This document shows positions 1 through 13,500 of a DNA stretch of 64,000 nt, piece by piece. Numbering within the stretch: the first letter of the stretch is position 1; each line of letters opens with the position of its first letter. This stretch comes from Sipunculus nudus (Eukaryota > Annelida > Sipuncula > Golfingiida > Sipunculidae): contig CM049310.1 of NCBI GenBank assembly GCA_026874595.1, positions 34,351,558-34,415,557 of the forward strand, read 5' to 3'. A model generated the notes under the pieces. That model worked only from the letters and a program-made list of their open reading frames with translations, was not told the DNA's origin and ran no database searches. Made by a program: the position numbers and the translations under genes.

Positions 1-3000
1 AAGGATATGAGCCTATACCTGAAAAGGTCAGGATGGGGCTAGGTGACATGTATGCTTGTGATGAGGGTTTTCTAGGATATGTGCCTAACCCTGAAAAGGT
101 CAGGATAGGGGTTTGGTCACATGCTTGTAATGAGGGTTTTTCTATGATATGAGCTTAACCCTTAAAAGATCAGGATGGGGCTAGGTGACATGCTTGTAAT
201 AAGGGTTTTTCTATGATATGAGCTTTACCCTGAAAGGGTCAGGATGGGGATAGGTGACATGCTTCTGATGAGGGTTTTCTAGGATATGAGTCTAACCCTT
301 AAAAGGTCAGGATGGGGCTAGGTGACATGCTTGTGATGAGGGTTTTTCTATGATATGAGCTTTACCCTTAAAAGGGTAGGATGGGGCTAGGTGACATGCT
401 TGTAATGAGGGTTTTTCTATGATATGAGCTTTACTCTGAAAAGGTCAGGATGGGGATAGGTGACATGCTTGTGATGAGGGTTTTCTAGGATATGAGTCTA
501 ACCCTTAAAAGGTCAGGATGGGGCTAGGTGACATGCTTGTGATGAGGGTTTTTCTATGATATGAGCTTTACCCTGAAAAGGTCAGGATGGGGATAGGTGA
601 CATGTATGTTTGTGATGAGGGTTTTCTAGCATATGAGCCTATACCTGGAAGGTCAGGATGGGGCTAGGTGACATGCTTGTAATGAGGGTTTTTCTATGAT
701 ATGAGCTTTACCCTAAAAAGGTCAGGATGGGGATAGGTGACATGCTTGTGATGAGGGTTTTCTAGGATATAAGTCTAACCCTGAAAAGGTCAGGATGGGG
801 TTTTGCTCACATGCTTGTGATGAGAGTTTTCTAGGATATGAGCCTAACCCTGAAAAGGTCAGGATGGGGCTAGGTGAAATGCTTGTGATGAGGGTTTTCT
901 AGGATATAAGCCTAGCCCTAAAAAGGTCAGGATGGGGCTAGGTGACATGCTTGTGATGAGGGTTTTCTAGGATATGAGTCTAACCCTGAAAAGGTCAGGA
1001 TGGAGCTATGTGACATGCTTGTGATGAGGGTTTTCTAGGATATGAGTCCAACCCTGAAAAGGTCAGGATGGAGCTAGGTGACATGCTTATGATGAGGGTT
1101 TTCTAGGATATGAGTCTAACCCTGAAAAGGTCAGGATGGGGCTAGCTCACATGCTTGTGATGAGGGTTTTCTAGGATATGGGCCTAACCCTGAAAAGGTC
1201 AGGATAGGGCTAGGTGACATGCTTGTTATGAGGGTTTTCAAGGATATGAGTCTAACCCTGAAAAGGTCAGGATGGGGCTAGGTGACATGCTTGTGACGAG
1301 GGTTTACTAGGATATGAGCTTAACCCTGAAAAGGTCAGGATGGGGCTAGCTCACATGCTTGTGATGAGGGTTTCTAGGATTTTGGCCTAACCCTGAAAAG
1401 GTCAGGATGGGGCTTGCTCATATGCTTGTGATGAAGGTTTCTAGGATATGAGCCTAACCCTGAAAATGTCAGGATGGGGCTAGGTGACATGCATGTTATG
1501 AGGGTTTTCTAGGATATGAGCCTATACCTGAAAAGGTCAGGATGGGGCTAGGTGACATGCTTGTGATGAGGGTTTTCTAGGATATGAGCCTAACCCTGAA
1601 AAGGTCAGGATGGGGCTAGGTTTTCAATGCTTGTTATGAGGGTTTTCTAGGATAGGAGCCTAACCCTGAAAAGGTCAGGATGGGGCTAGGTGAAATGCTT
1701 CTGATGAGGGTTTTCTAGGATATGAGTCCAACCGTGAAAAGGTCAGGATGGAGCTAGGTGACATGCTTGTGTTGAGGGTTTTCTAGGATATGAGTCTAAC
1801 CCTGAAAAGATCAGGATGGGGCTAGCTCACATGCTTGTGATGAGGGTTTTCTAGGATATGGGCCTTACCCTGAAAAGGTCAGGATGGGGCTAGGTGACAT
1901 GCTTGTGACGAGGGTTTTCTAGGATATGGGCCTAACCCTGAAAAGGTCAGGAAGGGGCTAGGTGACATGCTTGTGACGATGGTTTTCTAGGACAGGAGCA
2001 TACCCTGAAAAGGTCAGGATGGAGCTAGGTGACATGATTGTGATGAGGGTTTTCTAGGATATAAGTCTAACCCTGAAAAGGTCAGGATGGGGTTTTGCTC
2101 ACATGCTTGTGATGAGAGTTTTCTAGGATATGAGCCTAACCCTGAAAAGGTCAGGATGGGGCTAGGTGCCATGCTTGTGATGAGGGTTTTCTAGGATATG
2201 AGCCTATACCTGAAAGGTCAGGATGGGGCTAGGTGACATGTATGCTTGTGATGAGGGTTTTCTAGGATATGAGCCTAACCCTGAAAAGGTCAGGAGGGGG
2301 TTTGGTCACATGCTTGTAATGAGGGTTTTTCTATGATATGAGCTTAACCCTTAAAAGGTCAGGATGGGGCTAGGTGACATGCTTGTGATGAGGGTTTTTC
2401 TATGATATGAGCTTTACCCTGAAAAGGTCAGGATGGGGATAGGTGACATGTATGTTTGTGATGAGGGTTTTCTAGCATATGAGCCTATACCTGAAAAGGT
2501 CAGGATGGGGCTAGGTGACATGCTTGTAATGAGGGTTTTTCTATGATATGAGCTTTACCCTTAAAAGGTCAGGATGGGGATAGGTGACATGCTTGTGATG
2601 AGGTTTTTCTAGGATATGATCTTAACCCTGAAAAGGTCAGGATGGGGATAGGTGTCATGCTTGTGATGAGGGTTTTCTAGGATATGAGTCTAACCCTAAA
2701 AAGGTCAGGATGGGGCTAGGTGACATGCCTGTGATGAGGGTTTTTCTATGATATGAGCTTTACCCTGAAAAGGTCAGGATGGGGTAGGTGACATGTATGT
2801 TTGTGATGAGGGTTTTCTAGCATATGAGCCTATACCTGAAAAGGTCAGGATGGGGCTAGGTGACATGCTTGTGATGAGGTTTTCTAGGATATGAGCCGAA
2901 ACCCTGAGAAGGTCAGGATGGGGCTAGCTCACATGCTTGTGATGAGGGTTTTCTAGGATATGAGCCTATACCTGAAAAGGTCAGGATGGGGCTAGGTGAC

Positions 3001-6000
3001 ATGTATGTTTGTGATGAGGGTTTTCTAGCATATGAGCCTATACCTGAAAAGGTCAGGATGGAGCTAGGTGACATGCTTGTGATGAGGGTTTTCTAGGATA
3101 TGAGTCTAACCCTGAAAAGGTCAGGATGGGGCTAGCTCACATGCTTGTGATGAGGGTTTTCTAGGATATGGGCCTAACCCTGAAAAGGTCAGGATAGGGC
3201 TAGGTGACATGCTTGTTATGAGGGTTTTCAAGGATATGAGTCTAACCCTGAAAAGGTCAGGATGGGGCTAGGTGACATGCTTGTGACGAGGGTTTACTAG
3301 GATATGAGCTTAACCCTGAAAAGGTCAGGATGGGGCTAGCTCACATGCTTGTGATGAGGGTTTCTAGGATTTTGGCCTAACCCTGAAAAGGTCAGGATGG
3401 GGCTTGCTCATATGCTTGTGATGAAGGTTTCTAGGATATGAGCCTAACCCTGAAAATGTCAGGATGGGGCTAGGTGACATGCATGTTATGAGGGTTTTCT
3501 AGGATATGAGCCTATACCTGAAAAGGTCAGGATGGGGCTAGGTGACATGCTTGTGATGAGGGTTTTCTAGGATATGAGCCTAACCCTGAAAAGGTCAGGA
3601 TGGGGCTAGGTTTTCAATGCTTGTTATGAGGGTTTTCTAGGATAGGAGCCTAACCCTGAAAAGGTCAGGATGGGGCTAGGTGAAATGCTTCTGATGAGGG
3701 TTTTCTAGGATATGAGTCCAACCGTGAAAAGGTCAGGATGGAGCTAGGTGACATGCTTGTGTTGAGGATTTTCTAGGATATGAGTCTAACCCTGAAAAGA
3801 TCAGGATGGGGCTAGCTCACATGCTTGTGATGAGGGTTTTCTAGGATATGGGCCTTACCCTGAAAAGGTCAGGATGGGGCTAGGTGACATGCTTGTGACG
3901 AGGGTTTTCTAGGATATGGGCCTAACCCTGAAAAGGTCAGAAAGGGGCTAGGTGACATGCTTGTGACGATGGTTTTCTAGGACAGGAGCATACCCTGAAA
4001 AGGTCAGGATGGAGCTAGGTGACATGATTGTGATGAGGGTTTTCTAGGATATAAGTCTAACCCTGAAAAGGTCAGGATGGGGTTTTGCTCACATGCTTGT
4101 GATGAGAGTTTTCTAGGATATGAGCCTAACCCTGAAAAGGTCAGGATGGGGCTAGGTGCCATGCTTGTGATGAGGGTTTTCTAGGATATGAGCCTATACC
4201 TGAAAGGTCAGGATGGGGCTAGGTGACATGTATGCTTGTGATGAGGGTTTTCTAGGATATGAGCCTAACCCTGAAAAGGTCAGGAGGGGGTTTGGTCACA
4301 TGCTTGTAATGAGGGTTTTTCTATGATATGAGCTTAACCCTTAAAAGGTCAGGATGGGGCTAGGTGACATGCTTGTGATGAGGGTTTTTCTATGATATGA
4401 GCTTTACCCTGAAAAGGTCAGGATGGGGATAGGTGACATGTATGTTTGTGATGAGGGTTTTCTAGCATATGAGCCTATACCTGAAAAGGTCAGGATGGGG
4501 CTAGGTGACATGCTTGTAATGAGGGTTTTTCTATGATATGAGCTTTACCCTTAAAAGGTCAGGATGGGGATAGGTGACATGCTTGTGATGAGGTTTTTCT
4601 AGGATATGATCTTAACCCTGAAAAGGTCAGGATGGGGATAGGTGACATGCTTGTGATGAGGGTTTTCTAGGATATGAGTCTAACCCTAAAAAGGTCAGGA
4701 TGGGGCTAGGTGACATGCCTGTGATGAGGGTTTTTCTATGATATGAGCTTTACCCTGAAAAGGTCAGGATGGGGTAGGTGACATGTATGTTTGTGATGAG
4801 GGTTTTCTAGCATATGAGCCTATACCTGAAAAGGTCAGGATGGGGCTAGGTGACATGCTTGTGATGAGGTTTTCTAGGATATGAGCCGAAACCCTGAGAA
4901 GGTCAGGATGGGGCTAGCTCACATGCTTGTGATGAGGGTTTTCTAGGATATGAGCCTATACCTGAAAAGGTCAGGATGGGGCTAGGTGACATGTATGCTT
5001 GTGATGAGGGTTTTCTAGGATATGAGCCTAACCCTGAAAAGGTCAGGATGGGGCTAGGTGACATGCTTGTAATGAGGGTTTTTCTATGATATGAGCTTTA
5101 CCCTTAAAAGGTCAGGATGGGGCTAGGTGACATGCTTGTAATGAGGGTTTTTCTATGACATGAGCTTTACCCTTAAAAGGTCAGGATGGGGCTAGGAGAC
5201 ATGCTTGTAATGAGGGTTTTTCTATGATATGAGCTTTACCTTTAAAAGGCCAGGATGGGGCTAGGTGACATGCTTGTAATGAGTGTTTTTCTATGATATG
5301 AGCTTTACTCTGAAAAGGTCAGGATGGGGCTAGGTGATATGCTTGTGATAAGGGTTTTCTAGGATATGATCTTAACCCTGAAAAGGTCAGGATGGGGCTA
5401 GGTGACATGCTTGTGATGAGGGTTTTTCTAGGATATGAGCTTTACCCTGAAAAGGTCAGGATGGGGATAGGTGACATCTATGCTTGTGATGAGGGTTTTC
5501 TAGGATATGAGCCTATACCTGAAAAGGTCAGGATGGGGCTAGGTGACATGCTTGTAATGAGGGTTTTCCTATGATATGAGCTTTACCCTTAAAAGGTGAG
5601 GATGGGGATAGGTGACATGCTTGTGATGAGGTTCTTCTAGGATATGAGCTTAACCCTGAAAAGGTCAGGATGGGGCTAGGTCACATGCTTGTGATGAGGG
5701 TTTTCTAGGATATGAGCTTAACCCTGAAAAGGTCAGGATGGGGCTAGGTGACATGCTTGTTATGAGGGTTTTCTAGGATATGAGCCTATACCTGAAAAGG
5801 TCAGGATGGGGCTAGCTCACATGCTTGTGATGAGGGTTTTCTAGGATATGAGCTTAACCCTGGAAAGGTCGTGATGGGACTAGGTCACATGCTTGTTATG
5901 AGGGTTTTCTAGGATATGAGCTTAACCCTGAAAAGGTCAGGATAGGGCTAAGTGACATGCTTGTGATGAGGGTTTTCTAGGATATGAGCCTATACCTGAA

Positions 6001-9000
6001 AAGGGCAGGATGGGGCTAGGTGACATGCTTGTAATGAGGGTTTTTCTATTATATGAGCTTTAATCTGAAAAGGTCAGGATGGGGATAGGTGACATGCTTG
6101 TGATAAGGTTCTTCTAGGATATGATCTTAACCCTGAAAAGGTCAGGATGGGGCTAGGTCACATGCTTGTGATGAATGTTTTCTAGGATATGAGCTTAACC
6201 CTGAAAAGGTTAGAATGGGGCTAGGTAACATGCTTGTTATGAGGGTTTCTTAGGATATGAGCCTATACCTAAAATGTCAGGATGGGGTTAGGTGACATGC
6301 TTGTGATGAGGGTTTTCTAAGATATGAGTCTAACCCTGAAAAGGTCAGGATGGGGCTAGGTGACATGCTTGTGATGAGGGTTTTCTAGGATATGAGTCTA
6401 ACCCTGAAAAGGTCAGAAGGGGCTAGGTGACATGCTTGTTATAAGGGGTTTCTAGGATATGAGCCTAACCCTGAAAAGGTCAGGATGGGGCAAGGTGACA
6501 TGCTTGTGATGAGGGTTTTTCTATGATATCAGCTTAACCCTTAAAAGATCAGGATGGGGCTAGGTGACATGCTTGTAATAAGGGTTTTTCTATGATATGA
6601 GCTTTACCCTGAAAGGGTCAGGATGGGGATAGGAGACATGCTTCTGATGAGGGTTTTCTAGGATATGAGTCTAACCCTTAAAAGATCAGGATGGGGCTAG
6701 GTGACATGCTTGTGATGAGGGTTTTTCTATGATATGAGCTTTACCCTTAAAAGGGTAGGATGGGGCTAGGTGACATGCTTGTAATGAGGGTTTTTCTATG
6801 ATATGAGCTTTACTCTGAAAAGGTCAGGATGGGGATAGGTGACATGCTTGTGATGAGGGTTTTCTATGATATGAGTCTAACCCTTAAAAGGTCAGGATGG
6901 GGCTAGGTGACATGCTTGTGATGAGGGTTTTTCTATGATATGAGCTTTACCCTGAAAAGGTCAGGATGGGGATAGGTGACATGTATGTTTGTGATGAGGG
7001 TTTTCTAGCATATGAGCCTATACCTGGAAGGTCAGGATGGGGCTAGGTGACATGCTTGTAATGAGGGTTTTTCTATGATATGAGCTTTACCCTAAAAAGG
7101 TCAGGATGGGGATAGGTGACATGCTTGTGATGAGGGTTTTCTAGGATATAAGTCTAACCCTGAAAAGGTCAGGATGGGGTTTTGCTCACATGCTTGTGAT
7201 GAGAGTTTTCTAGGATATGAGCCTAACCCTGAAAAGGTCAGGATGGAGCTAGGTGACATGTTTGTGATGAGGGTTTTCTAGGATATGAGTCTAACCCTGA
7301 AAAGGTCAGGATGGGGCTAGCTCACATGCTTGTGATGAGGGTTTTCTAGGATATGGGCCTAACCCTGAAAAGGTCAGGATAGGGCTAGGTGACATGCTTG
7401 TTATGAGGGTTTTCAAGGATATGAGTCTAACCCTGAAAAGGTCAGGATGGGGCTAGGTGACATGCTTGTGACGAGGGTTTTCTAGGATATGAGCTTAACC
7501 CTGAAAAGGTCAGGATGGGGCTAGCTCACATGCTTGTGATGAGGGTTTCTAGGATTTTGGCCTAACCCTGAAAAGGTCAGGATGGGGCTTGCTCATATGC
7601 TTGTGATGAAGGTTTCTAGGATATGAGCCTAACCCTGAAAATGTCAGGATGGGGCTAGGTGACATGCATGTTATGAGGGTTTTCTAGGATATGAGCCTAT
7701 ACCTGAAAAGGTCAGGATGGGGCTAGGTGACATGCTTGTGATGAGGGTTTTCTAGGATATGAGCCTAACCCTGAAAAGGTCAGGATGGGGCTAGGTTTTC
7801 AATGCTTGTTATGAGGGTTTTCTAGGATAGGAGCCTAACCCTGAAAAGGTCAGGATGGGGCTAGGTGAAATGCTTCTGATGAGGGTTTTCTAGGATATGA
7901 GTCCAACCGTGAAAAGGTCAGGATGGAGCTAGGTGACATGCTTGTGTTGAGGGTTTTCTAGGATATGAGTCTAACCCTGAAAAGATCAGGATGGGGCTAG
8001 CTCACATGCTTGTGATGAGGGTTTTCTAGGATATGGGCCTTACCCTGAAAAGGTCAGGATGGGGCTAGGTGACATGCTTGTGACGAGGGTTTTCTAGGAT
8101 ATGGGCCTAACCCTGAAAAGGTCAGGAAGGGGCTAGGTGACATGCTTGTGACGATGGTTTTCTAGGACAGGAGCATACCCTGAAAAGGTCAGGATGGAGC
8201 TAGGTGACATGATTGTGATGAGGGTTTTCTAGGATATAAGTCTAACCCTGAAAAGGTCAGGATGGGGTTTTGCTCACATGCTTGTTATGAGAGTTTTCTA
8301 TGATATGAGCCTAACCCTGAAAAGGTCAGGATGGGGCTAGGTGCCATGCTTGTGATGAGGGTTTTCTAGGATATGAGCCTATACCTGAAAGGTCAGGATG
8401 GGGCTAGGTGACATGTATGCTTGTGATGAGGGTTTTCTAGGATATGAGCCTAACCCTGAAAAGGTCAGGAGGGGGTTTGGTCACATGCTTGTAATGAGGG
8501 TTTTTCTATGATATGAGCTTAACCCTTAAAATGTCAGGATGGGGCTAGGTGACATGCTTGTGATGAGGGTTTTTCTATGATATGAGCTTTACCCTGAAAA
8601 GGTCAGGATGGGGATAGGTGACATGTATGTTTGTGATGAGGGTTTTCTAGCATATGAGCCTATACCTGAAAAGGTCAGGATGGGGCTAGGTGACATGCTT
8701 GTAATGAGGGTTTTTCTATGATATGAGCTTTACCCTTAAAAGGTCAGGATGGGGATAGGTGACATGCTTGTGATGAGGTTTTTCTAGGATATGATCTTAA
8801 CCCTGAAAAGGTCAGGATGGGGATAGGTGTCATGCTTGTGATGAGGGTTTTCTAGGATATGAGTCTAACCCTAAAAAGGTCAGGATGGGGCTAGGTGACA
8901 TGCTTGTGATGAGGGTTTTTCTATGATATGAGCTTTACCCTGAAAAGGTGAGGATGGGGTAGGTGACATGTATGTTTGTGATGAGGGTTTTCTAGCATAT

Positions 9001-10575
9001 GAGCCTATACCTGAAAAGCTCAGGATGGGGCTAGGTGACATGCTTGTGATGAGGTTTTCTAGGATATGAGCCGAAACCCTGAGAAAGTCAGGATGGGGCT
9101 AGCTCACATGCTTGTGATGAGGGTTTTCTAGGATATGAGCCTATACCTGAAAAGGTCAGGATGGGGCTAGGTGACATGTATGCTTGTGATGAGGGTTTTC
9201 TAGGATATGAGCCTAACCCTGAAAAGGTCAGGATGGGGCTAGGTGACATGCTTGTAATGAGGGTTTTTCTATGATATGAGCTTTACCCTTAAAAGGTCAG
9301 GATGGGGCTAGGTGACATGCTTGTAATGAGGGTTTTTCTATGACATGAGCTTTACCCTTAAAAGGTCAGGATGGGGCTAGGAGACATGCTTGTAATGAGG
9401 GTTTTTCTATGATATGAGCTTTACCTTTAAAAGGCCAGGATGGGGCTAGGTGACATGCTTGTAATGAGTGTTTTTCTATGATATGAGCTTTACTCTGAAA
9501 AGGTCAGGATGGTGCTAGGTGATATGCTTGTGATAAGGGTTTTCTAGGATATGAGTCTAACCCTTAAAAGGTCAGGATGGGGCTAGGTGACATGCTTGTG
9601 ATGAGGGTTTTTCTAGGATATGAGCTTTACCCTGAAAAGGTCAGGATGGGGATAGGTGACATCTATGCTTGTGATGAGGGTTTTCTAGGATATGAGCCTA
9701 TACCTGAAAAGGTCAGGATGGGGCTAGGTGACATGCTTGTAATGAGGGTTTTCCTATGATATGAGCTTTACCCTTAAAAGGTGAGGATGGGGATAGGTGA
9801 CATGCTTGTGATGAGGTTCTTCTAGGATATGAGCTTAACCCTGAAAAGGTCAGGATGGGGCTAGGTCACATGCTTGTGATGAGGGTTTTCTAGGATATGA
9901 GCTTAACCCTGAAAAGGTCAGGATGGGGCTAGGTGACATGCTTGTTATGAGGGTTTTCTAGGATATGAGCCTATACCTGAAAAGGTCAGGATGGGGCTAG
10001 CTCACATGCTTGTGATGAGGGTTTTTAGGATATGAGCTTAACCCTGGAAAGGTCGTGATGGGACTAGGTCACATGCTTGTTATGAGGGTTTTCTAGGATA
10101 TGAGCTTAACCCTGAAAAGGTCAGGATAGGGCTAAGTGACATGCTTGTGATGAGGGTTTTCTAGGATATGAGCCTATACCTGAAAAGGGCAGGATGGGGC
10201 TAGGTGACATGCTTGTAATGAGGGTTTTTCTATTATATGAGCTTTAATCTGAAAAGGTCAGGATGGGGATAGGTGACATGCTTGTGATGAGGTTCTTCTA
10301 GGATATGATCTTAACCCTGAAAAGGTCAGGATGGGGCTAGGTCACATGCTTGTGATGAATGTTTTCTAGGATATGAGCTTAACCCTGAAAAGGTTAGAAT
10401 GGGGCTAGGTAACATGCTTGTTATGAGGGTTTCTTAGGATATGAGCCTATACCTAAAATGTCAGGATGGGGTTAGGTGACATGCTTGTGATGAGGGTTTT
10501 CTAAGATATGAGTCTAACCCTGAAAAGGTCAGGATGGGGCTAGGTGACATGCTTGTGATGAGGGTTTTCTAGGAT
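1..10575 (+). repeat. Higher-order repeat pair, offset 6379 then 4185
   Basis: Two long blocks correspond monomer by monomer. Positions 1 to about 860 match 6380 to about 7235 at an offset of 6379, and about 3055-6390 matches about 7240-10575 at an offset of 4185. The offsets differ by 2194 bp. This is explained by an extra 1990-bp tandem duplication in the first block plus about 204 bp (three monomers) near 860-1060. Rare landmarks support the alignment, for example the GGACAGGAGCATACCC monomer at about 1990, 3980 and 8165. Offsets were measured by hand from shared rare variants, so edges are approximate to about one monomer. Confidence 0.85.
1061..4998 (+). repeat. Tandem duplication of a 1990-bp block
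   Basis: About 1061-3050 is repeated immediately at about 3051-4998 with a constant offset of 1990 bp (29 monomers). The offset was checked at several rare variants: AGGATAGGGC at 1201 and 3191, the GGACAGGAGC monomer at about 1990 and 3980, and GATGAGGG at 2941 and 4931. The two copies differ by only scattered substitutions, so the duplication is recent relative to the divergence between monomers. Confidence 0.88.
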
Positions 10576-13500
10576 ATTAGCCTATACCTGAAAAGGTCAG
10601 GATGGGGCTAGGGGACATGTATGCTTGTGATGAGGATTTTCTAGGATATGAGCCTAACCCTGAAAAGGTCAGGATGGGGCTAGGTGACATGCTTGTAATG
10701 AGGGTTTTTCTATGATATGAGCTTTACCCTTAAAAGGTCAGGATGGGGCTAGGTGACATGCTTGTAATGAGGGTTTTTCTATGACATGAGCTTTACCCTT
10801 AAAAGGTCAGGATGGGGCTAGGAGACATGCTTGTAATGAGGGTTTTTCTATGATATGAGCTTTACCCTTAAAAGGGCAGGATGGGGTTAGGTGACATGCT
10901 TGTAATGAGGGTTTTTCTATGATATGAGCTTTACTCAAAAAGGTCAGGATGGGGCTAGGTGACATGCTTGTGATAAGGGTTTTCTAGGATATGAGTCTAA
11001 CCCTTAAAAGGTCAGGATTGGGCTAGGTGACATGCTTGTGATGAGGGTTTTTCTAGGATATGAGCTTTACCCTTAAAAGGTCAGGATGGGGATAGGTGAC
11101 ATCTATGCTTGTAATGAGGGTTTTTCTATGATATGAGCTTTACCCTTAAAAGGTCAGGATGGGGATAGGTGACATGCTTGTGATGAGGTTTTTCTAGGAT
11201 ATGATCTTAACCCTGAAAAGGTCAGGATGGGGCTAGGTCACATGCTTGTAATGAGGGTTTTCTAGGATATGAGCTTAACCCTGAAAAGGTTAGAATGGGG
11301 CTAGGTAACATGCTTGTTATGAGGGTTTCTTAGGATATGAGCCTATACCTAAATGTCAGGATGGGGTTAGGTGACATGCTTGTGATGAGGGTTTTCTAGG
11401 ATATGAGTCTAACCCTGAAAAGGTCAGGATGGGGTTTTGGTCACATGCTTGTGATGAGGGTTTTCTAGGATATGAGCCTTACCTGAAAAGGTCAGGATGG
11501 GGCGAGGTGACATGCTTGTGATGAGGGATTTCTAGGATGTGAGCCTAACCCTGAAACGGTCAAGATGGGGCTAGGTGACATGCTTGTGATGAGGGTTTTC
11601 TAGGATATGAGTCTAACCCTGAAAGGTCAGGATGGGGCTAGGTGACATGCTTGTTATGAGGGTTTTCTAGTATATGAGTGTAACAATGAAAAGGTCAGGA
11701 TGGGGCTAGGTGACATGCTTGTTATGAGGGTTTTCTAGGATATGAGCCTAACCTTGAAAAGGTCAGGATGTGGCAAGGTGACATGCTTGTGATGACGGTT
11801 TTCTAGGATAGGAGCCTAACCCTGAAAAGGTCAGGATGGGGTTTTGCTCACATGCTTGTGATGAGGGTTTTCTAGGATATGGGCCTAACCCTGAAAAGGT
11901 CAGGATAGGGCTAGGTGACATGCTTGTTATGAGGGTTTTCAAGGATATGAGTCTAACCCTGAAAAGGACAGGATGGGGCTAGGTGACATGCTTGTGATGA
12001 GGGTTTTCTAGGACAGGAGCCTAACCCTGAAAAGGTCAGGATAAGGCTAGGTGACATGCTTGTGATGAGGGTTTTCTAGGACAGGAGCCTAACCCTGAAA
12101 AGGTCAGGATGGGGTTTTGGTCACATGCTTGTGATGAGGGTTTCTTAGGATATGAGCCTAACCCTGAAAAGGTCAGGATGGGGCTAGGTGGCACCCTTGT
12201 GATGAGGGTTTTTTAGGATAGGAGCCTAACTCTGAAAAGGTCAGGATCGAGCTAGGTGACATGCTTGTGATGAGGGTTTTCTAGGACAGGAGCCTAACCC
12301 TGAAAAGGTCAGGATTGGGTTTTGGTCACATGCTTGTGATGAGGGTTTTCTAGGATATGAGTCTAACCCTGAAAAGGTCAGGATGGGGTTTTGGTCACAT
12401 GCTTGTGATGAGGGTTTTCTAGGATATGAGTCTAACCCTGAAAAGGTCAGGATGGGGTTTTGGTCATATGCTTGTTATGAGGGTTTTCTAGTATATGAGT
12501 CTAACCCTGAAAAGGTCAGGATGGGCTAGGTGACATGCTTGTTATGAGGGTTTTCTAGGATATGAGCCTAACCCTGAAAAGGTCAGGATGGGGTTTTGGT
12601 CACATGCTTGTGATGAGGGTTTTCTAGGATATGAGTCTAACCCTGAAAAGGTCAGGATGGGGCTAGGTGACATGCTTGTTATGAGGGTTTTCTAGGATAT
12701 GAGCCTAACCCTGAAAAGGTCAGGATGGGGCAAGGTGACATGCTTGTGATGATGGTTTTCTAGGATAGGAGGCTAACCCTGAAAAGGTCAGGATGGAGCT
12801 AGGTGACATGCTCGTGAAGAGGGTTTTCTAGGATATGAGTCTAACCCTGAAAAGGTCAGGATGGGGGTTTGGTCACATGCTTGTTATGAGGGTTTTTTTA
12901 GAATATGAGCCTAACCCTGAAAAGGTCAGGATGGAGCTAGGTGCCATGCTTGTGATGAGGGTTTTCTAGGATATGAGCCTATACCTGAAAGGTCAGGATG
13001 GGGCTAGGTGACATGTATGCTTGTGATGAGGGATTTCTAGGATATGAGCCTAACCCTGAAAAGGTCAGGATGGGGGTTTGGTCACATGCTTGTAATGAGG
13101 GTTTTTCTATGATATGAGCTTAACCCTTAAAAGATCAGGATGGGGCTAGGTGACATGCTTGTAATGAGGGTTTTTCTCTGATATGAGCTTTACCCTGAAA
13201 AAGGTCAGGATGGGGCTAGGTGACATGCCTGTAATGAGGGTTTTTCTATGATATGAGCTTTACCCTTAAAAGGGTAGGATGGGGCTAGGTGACATGCTTG
13301 TAATGAGGGTTTTTCTATGATATGAGCTTTACTCTGAAAAGGTCAGGATGGGGATAGGTGACATGCTTGTGATGAGTGTTTTCTAGGATATGAGTCTAAC
13401 CCTTAAAAGGTCAGGATGGGGCTAGGTGACATGCTTGTGATGAGGGTTTTTCTATGATATGAGCTTTACCCTGAAAAGGTCAGGATGGGGATAGGTGACA

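Noticed and set aside
5392-5574. Repetitive protein frames (MGLGDMLVMRVFLGYE...) here and at 9577, 14447, 15068, 19938, 32493, 35170, 38042, 41051 and 47987
   Set aside because: They exist because a few neighbouring monomers are 69 bp (23 codons) long. They end as soon as a 68- or 70-bp monomer occurs and recur only where the DNA block is duplicated. No start context, splice sites or conserved peptide.
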